64,000 nucleotides of DNA from the NCBI RefSeq assembly GCF_035083965.1, contig NC_089739.1, positions 9,722,001-9,786,000 on the forward strand, read 5' to 3'. Below the pieces are notes generated by a model. That model saw only the letters and a list, made by a program, of their open reading frames with translations, ran no database searches and was not told the origin of the DNA. A program made the translations under genes and the position numbers. The stretch is from Branchiostoma lanceolatum. Lineage: Eukaryota > Chordata > Leptocardii > Amphioxiformes > Branchiostomatidae. Positions 58,439-64,000 of this stretch are shown piece after piece (within the stretch, counting starts at the first letter, position 1; each line of letters opens with the position of its first letter).

Positions 58439-59001
58439 GGTGAGCATGAGGCACAGAGTACAGTATGCATTTATAGGTAGGTAGGTATGTAGGTAGGTAC
58501 ATGTAGGTAGGTAGGTAGATAGATGGATAGATATGTATATAGAATGTATATCACTTTTTGTTACTTTAATTTCTTCTCTGGTTACGTCGGATTAATAATT
58601 AACGGCAGTCAATTTTAGTTATTAAGAAGGGGCACTTTGTCGTGTCAAACCTGATGCCATGTGTCTTAGGTTCAGCACCGTTGGTCTTCAGAGATAGCAT
58701 CATCCAAGGGACTTGTCCAATAAGAAGAAGGTTCACATTCAAACTTTGAATGCACAAGGCCAAAGATGAAGGCCTCTAAGTTGTTAACAATTTCTGTGTA
58801 AACCATGCTTGATACCATGTCCAGACGTATTTTGTTAAAGTTTGTAGTTTTCCGTGCACCCCCCTTCCCCCATTTGTACCATTGTGCGCTAACCAGTTGG
58901 TATCCATGCGAATTCATTTGTTGTTCACTTTAACCAAGGAGGACATTTAACCTCTTTGCTTTAACTGTTTTTTCTGTACTTTAAAAAAAGGGTTTATGAA
59001 C

Positions 59002-59007
59002 AATAAA
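59002..59007 (+). terminator. Polyadenylation signal of Kelch copy 3
   Basis: AATAAA in TTTATGAACAATAAATACTA, about 565 bases after the stop, in the same context as for copy 2. Confidence 0.65.
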
Positions 59008-59558
59008 TACTAATAAATAATGGTAGAAAGAAAGCTTGTCATTCCTTTATCACGATTATTATACACTTTTTGCTTCTAAAACAAACGTACTTCGTGAGCC
59101 GCGGTTCCAGCCCCCAAACCCGCTGATGTGTTCAATGTGACGTCATTACCGGATTTTATTTTGATTAATACCTGGCGGCAGGAATCAAGAACTGGGATCA
59201 TAATTTATAAGGTTAAATGTTCACTAACATAATAAAGGTATATGTTTGGTACAAGCGTCTCTCTTCATTGAATAGTACGTATTATGGTTGAATGTTATTA
59301 GGGAATGTAGTATTTCAGTGACACCTTTGGCATAAGCAATTTAAAGTATAACCGGTATGGGACCCCGCTTTGCAACACAATGGACAGTGAGTAACAGTCC
59401 CTATGACGTTGTCTTACCATAGGAACTATACCAACGTGATTTACATTTGAATTGCATTTGCGTACGGTCCTTACGAGTTAGTGACTTTGACATGTTCAAC
59501 CGGTTTTCAAGTCAGGTGTACTAGTATCGATTCCTTCTGTCAGTTCATTCTAGTGACG

Positions 59559-59600
59559 CTGAAGAAAAGTGACGGACGTCACTCGAAACGTCCAGAAATA
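59559..59600 (+). repeat. Dispersed repeat with hammerhead-like core, intact boxes
   Basis: CTGAAGA (59559-59565), a perfect 6-bp stem AGTGAC / GTCACT with a GGAC loop, then C and GAAA (59585-59588) followed by CGTC. Both conserved boxes fit the hammerhead consensus. It lies 100 bases upstream of Kelch copy 4, perhaps in its 5' UTR. Confidence 0.5.
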
Positions 59601-59698
59601 ATCTTCGAGTTTTATCCAGTTGTAGAGATTAAATTGAAACATTTTGATAATCAGGCACGGGCCTCTGGAAGGTACTGAGCACCGCCATCATCATCAAC

Positions 59699-62600
59699 AT
59701 GGCTGCTGCAGACCAAAATCGCCACGACAGCGCAGTTCGTCCTCGTTCCTACGAAGACGAGAGGTATCAGGACGGGTTTCTTGAAGCTGTGTGTGACTTA
59801 AAGAAGGCTGAGGTACTGCAGGATGTCGTCCTTGAAGTCGAGGGTCGGCGGTTTCCCTGCCATCGGCTTGTTCTGTCCGCGGCCAGTCCCTACTTCAGGG
59901 CCATGTTTACAAGCGGCATGATGGAAAGTCGGCAGAAGACGGTTGTTTTACAGGTAGGGTCGTTTTGCAATATATAGTGTTCTTTGTGTTGTTCCTTTCT
60001 TTTATTTACATGTAGGACGTGACCACCATGCTCCTTGGCAATTCAGCCACAGGGAAAAATATAATGTCTCCAATGTCTCCAAAGCTGAGTGTTCCTATAA
60101 GCCCATTCGTAATTCAGACTACGCATGTTCAGTGTCAAAGGTAAAGTCCCCTGAGACGTAAATAAACCCCGTTTGGGCATTGTTATGCAAAATCACACAA
60201 TGTCGAGACGAGACCTGTTTACAAGCCAGGAGCCTTGACCTTTGACACTGCACATGCGTTGTCGGAATTACGAATGGGCTTATTACGAAGCAAAATGATG
60301 GGGTGTTGCTTTCTGTCTAGCTCACCCACAGCTTACACATTTCTCTCGAGGAAATTTCATTAAAGAGCAACCCCCATGCATAGCCCTGGGGCCCAGAAAG
60401 GGTAGCCCACCCCGCCTAACCGAGGCTCATTTTCATTCAGGCGACCCCCGCGGTATCTATGAGTATGACACGGGTATATAAAGTACAGTAGTGCGAACAA
60501 AGTTCTTGAAGACTGGGTAGAAAGTCTTATGTGAGAGGCATCCAAGTGTAAACTGTGTGGTATGGGACTATGTCGGTTTTGAGATATATTGATCATACAT
60601 GATTTGTATTGTGAAGTTTTTTCAGAGTGAACCAGCTGCAGTTCAATTTACCTCCGCGGAGCGCCATTTTAAATGAGAGCATGTAAAGACAATACAACAG
60701 GATTTGTGAAGACATAAATAATTCTCAAACCCAAGCATAACCGTTTTTACTATTTATCTACTAGTATAGACTAGTTCACTCTACTATGATTTTACTGCAT
60801 TGAAGCCAGTCACCTTGTGGTCCTTGAAAATCCCACAAAGGGCCCATACTGTGATCTTCTGCATTGGACACACCTTTTTATTCACGGTTTTGAGATTGAA
60901 ATGTAATTTCCTGACTTAATATTATATATTGTCTAACAGGATAGGCATCTTTAGAGGATTATAAAGTTTATTGCTATTCTTCTGCAGGATTTGGATGCAG
61001 GCATGTTTGGGGAGATCCTGAATTACATCTACTCGGGAACCCTCGATGTGTCCCTAGACAAAGTCCAGCCCCTGTACCAGGCAGCCGACCTCCTCCAACT
61101 GGACTATGTGAGAGACACCTGCAGCAGCTACATGGCCATGAACGTGCATCACTCCACCTGTGTCGACCTGTACAAGTTTGCTGATGTCTTTTCTATAGAC
61201 AGTGTTCGGAACCAATGCCTGCAGTGTATTTGTAGGCACTTTTCCAAGGTTGGTCACTTCAATAAAACAATTATATTCATGTCATACCAGTGCAGGAATG
61301 ACGTTCCATATGGGTACGTGTTTCGGGCCGGTTGGTATTTCGGGTTATCACATGGGGTTCCATTTTTATCTCAAAGGCTTCCAAAGAATACTAGTATTTC
61401 GAACACACTCCGCGTGCCTTGATTGTGCCGCTGTCGAAAATTCGAATACCGGATTCTGTCGACGTTGGAAATGCTGTTGTTACAATTTTTGTTCGGGGAC
61501 AACTACTTTTCTCTACTCCTGGCGCTTTTCATATTTAAATGTGTGTTTTTTCGGGTGGGTATGATATTTATAAGATACAACACGGTGTATTCTGCATCAC
61601 CCTCGGTCAGAGCCACTCCCGCGGGTCGAATACGCCTTCCGACCGTCGAGCAGCGGTCGGGCTGGAACCTCGGGTGATACGATGTTCTGGCAACATTCTC
61701 CACACACGATACATTACAGAAAAAAATCCATCCATTCCATGTGACAACGATAACATTTTGATGACAATGACAACATACATGTGTACTAGTTTTTGTTAGA
61801 TTGAGTTTTAAAGAAAACATTCAGTTGAGTTTGAAAAAAATAATATACCTGAAGTTCTGAAAGAATGACCAGTAGAAGTATGTCAAAACATGTCCACAGT
61901 GTCATACATATACATGTACTTCGCACGTCCACAGGTTGTCTCGACTGAGGGGTTCTGCAGCCTGAATGTGACTCAGCTGACTGAGATCATCAGCCGCGAT
62001 GAGCTGGATGTGAAAGAAGAGACAGCAGTGTGGGAGGCGGTGGTGAGATGGGTGCAGCACTGCAAGAAGGACAGGTAGGTGTTATATATGTTGGATATAT
62101 AATATGTACAAAGAAGCGAGAAGAAGTTGACTTTACTAGATTAGCTTAGCTTATCCTTTTTATTACTTCTATAACTTTGAGAAAATTACCACCTATGCCA
62201 AGTTTATTCAATTTATACATGAGACCGTTACGGCAAACAGAATCAAACGCTTTGCTGAAGTCTATAAAGCATGCGTAGAGTTGAGAATTATTGCTCAGGT
62301 ATTTTGTAACTAGTGTCACATAGATGTTAGTTAAGTTTGTGTTAAACGACCTGTATCTAGCCCCTCGGGGCACGAACATACAATAAAGGTCTTCAATCAT
62401 CAATAACAAAATGGGATTATCTATCTGAAAAACGATATTGTTCGGTTCAGAACCAAGTGGTCCCGGGATCGAATCCTGCCATGTCACCGATCGTATACCA
62501 TTAGGAAAGGCAATTCACACAACCTTCCCCACTTCACCAAGGTGTAGATTAGTACCTAGCCTAGGTTAGAGATGCCCTTAGACGTGAACTGGTCACCCCG

Positions 62601-64000
62601 TGTTTGAGGAGAGCCACACCTCACGCACGTTAGAGAGCCCACCGCACCTTTCAAAAAAGAGTAGGGCCATGCCCCGGTGTGCGATGGTCCAAATCTTACA
62701 GTCGGTATAGGCTGGAGATTCTTCAGTACGTGAGTGGCCTTGCGTGCCAAATGCTTTTTTGCCAAGAGACAATGAAGATTCATTTCACAGCCTTGTGTTG
62801 CATCATGATCGCTAACCCCTTCCTTGTTCTATACAGACTGCGCCACCTACCCAGCATCCTCCCTCACACCCGCTTCAACCTGATGACCCCGTACAACATG
62901 GTGGCCATCTTAGATCACCCCCTGGTCAAGAAGAATCCTGGGAGATCTGCCATCAGGAACGTGGTAAAGGAGACTTCCAACATGAAGAAGAGATTCGGGA
63001 TGGACACACTGGAAATGGCAGTGCTTTTCGTACACGGGTACATACATGTTCTTATCCTTTTGACTTTCGGCAACAATTAGGAGCACAACGCCATTCGTTG
63101 AGACTACCACAAAGACTAGTTGTTTCACTCCAACGCATCTTCTCCAACATGTAAGAAAATAGTCAAATCAAAGTTTACTGCATAATAAATTCAGGTACAA
63201 TTGTATCAGGTACCGTAATAGTGTTTTACAATGTAAGGATGAGCTGAACTGAATTTACATGAAAGGAATATTACGTGCACCGTTTCATGAAGTTATGTGA
63301 TTGCAAAATAAAGTACCTCTACCTCAGAAGCGCTAAGGAAAATGCCGCTGTGCCATGTTTTCTACCGTATGCACTGTTGTGCTTGCGTGGCATGAATTTT
63401 CAGTCAAATTTTATTGACAGTTTTATTTACAATATATTCTGTCCCCTCAAGTGACGTGGACGGCAACGAAGAGAGGATCCTCTTCATGAACCCACGGGAA
63501 GGGAAGTACATCAGCTGCAGTTATACCCAAGACGTCCGTTTGTTGACCTGGACTGTAACTGTTACCAGTGACAACAATATCTACATCCTGGGTATAGAAT
63601 CTTTGGGCTATCAGTTGACTGTGTTAGAATATAGCCATGCTGGTAATGTGTGGGAACGTGCTAGTATTCCCCCAATACAGAGGCGTGAGTATGGCAGAAT
63701 GAGCCTCCTGGTTGAAGTTGATCGAATTCTATATTGCCTTCTCGTGGATAGGTCAGCAAGCAATACTACACCGTTGGTCGAGATGACAAAGTACAGCTGG
63801 AACACGAACCAATGGCAGGAGTGTTCGCAGCTACATGTACAGGCTGACAAAGAAGTTACTGTAGTGTTTCGCCACTTGGTAGTGTCCTGTGGTTCGCACC
63901 TCTACTTCCTCAGGAACACAGACATACATCACTACGACCCAACACAGGACCGTTGGTGTAAGCTCACCCCACCGAGACTTGATCATGAGCTTGAAGTCTG
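59699..64000 (+). CDS. BTB-BACK-Kelch protein, KBTBD8/KBTBD2-like, array copy 4 (3' end outside window)
   Basis: Exons 59699-59953, 60988-61248, 61935-62074, 62837-63037 and 63452 to the window end. 1406 nt, about 468 aa so far. The first four exon sizes equal those of the other copies. BTB: MAAADQNRHDSAVRPRSYED and GRRFPCHRLVLSAASPYFRA. BACK: LTEIISRDELDVKEETAVWE. The Kelch exon starts DVDGNEERILFMNPREGKYI and is cut in the middle at PPRLDHELEV, so blades 4-6 and the stop lie outside. Intron 1 holds a MITE, and intron 3 holds a LINE fragment and a SINE. Probable Cullin-3 adaptor. Confidence 0.92.
60093..60286. mobile_element. About 195-bp MITE with 45-bp inverted ends
   Basis: TAAGCCCATTCGTAATTC, ACGCATGT and TCAGTGTCAAAGGT on the left return inverted on the right (TTTGACACTGCACATGCG, GAATTACGAATGGGCTTA). 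Intron 1 of Kelch copy 4. Confidence 0.75.
62107..62410 (-). pseudogene. Non-LTR retrotransposon fragment with reverse transcriptase motif A
   Basis: On minus, about 62149-62333 encodes YLSNNSQLYACFIDFSKAFD and the following helix (CRNGLMYKLNKLGIGG), which is RT motif A of LINE elements with the Asp kept. Flanks on plus match 17700-17905, including a typical tail (TGTATCTAGCCCCTC, AATAAAGGTCTTC). RT and tail point in opposite directions, so this copy is rearranged. Confidence 0.7.
62445..62705 (+). repeat. tRNA-derived SINE, 5'-truncated
   Basis: B box GGGATCGAATCC, then the common body (AGGAAAGGCAATTCACACAA, AGAGAGCCCACCGCACCTTT, CCCCGGTGTGCGATGGTCCA). The A box is lost or heavily changed. 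Intron 3 of Kelch copy 4. Confidence 0.65.

Larger units (their letters stand above)
58439..59698. other. Kelch copy 3 3' UTR and region upstream of copy 4
   Basis: Contains a short GTAGGTAG array (58476-58530), blocks shared with the 3' side of copy 2, a polyadenylation signal at 59002, and the hammerhead-like repeat at 59559. The last 60 bases share ATAATCAGGCACGGG and CATCATCATCAACATGG with the other copies' upstream regions. No other gene is supported. Confidence 0.6.

Overview
The window is animal genomic DNA: long introns, GT-AG splice sites, many short inverted-repeat transposons (MITEs), tRNA-derived SINEs, and Penelope and LINE fragments. Gene content and repeat style suggest a cephalochordate (amphioxus, Branchiostoma); this is inference from general knowledge, not a search result.

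Layout. (1) 1-721 (+): 3' end of an acidic/coiled-coil protein gene. (2) 3824-14153 (+): a nine-exon torsin-family AAA+ gene. Its normal torsin body is interrupted by three in-frame phase 1-1 exons that encode a Trp-rich module and a two-part Cys-rich EGF-like module. Its Walker B glutamate, sensor 1 and sensor 2 residues are all changed. (3) 16691-33629 (-): a complete 19-exon prolyl endopeptidase gene. The exons sum to 2136 nt (711 aa), and Ser554, Asp641 and His680 fall at the same numbers as in the human enzyme. (4) 34805-37594 (-): a three-exon gene for a predicted secreted leucine-rich-repeat protein with a piece resembling the end of an NLR NACHT region. (5) 39561-64000 (+): a tandem array of four KBTBD8/KBTBD2-like BTB-BACK-Kelch genes with the same exon sizes (255, 261, 140, 201 nt, then one long Kelch exon). 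The fourth runs off the window. The first exon of copy 3 is split by a very young 1.67 kb element.

The genes do not form an operon-like system. The Kelch array looks like a local family whose adaptor half (BTB/BACK) is held nearly constant while the Kelch half diverges. That fits Cullin-3 adaptors that keep their ligase contact and change substrate.

The strongest unexplained signals are: the torsin with an exon-shuffled cassette whose removal restores a normal-length torsin; a set of dispersed loci sharing a hammerhead-ribozyme-like core (CTGANGA, stem, GAAA); the young element built of two identical 477-bp arms, each with its own inverted ends; a minisatellite that has multiplied the exon 5 splice donor of the prolyl endopeptidase gene; and a roughly 1.1 kb foldback element at 43.8-44.9 kb.

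All exon borders were read by eye from splice motifs, reading frame and family similarity. Lengths and phases were added up by hand and close exactly for the torsin, prolyl endopeptidase, LRR and Kelch genes.
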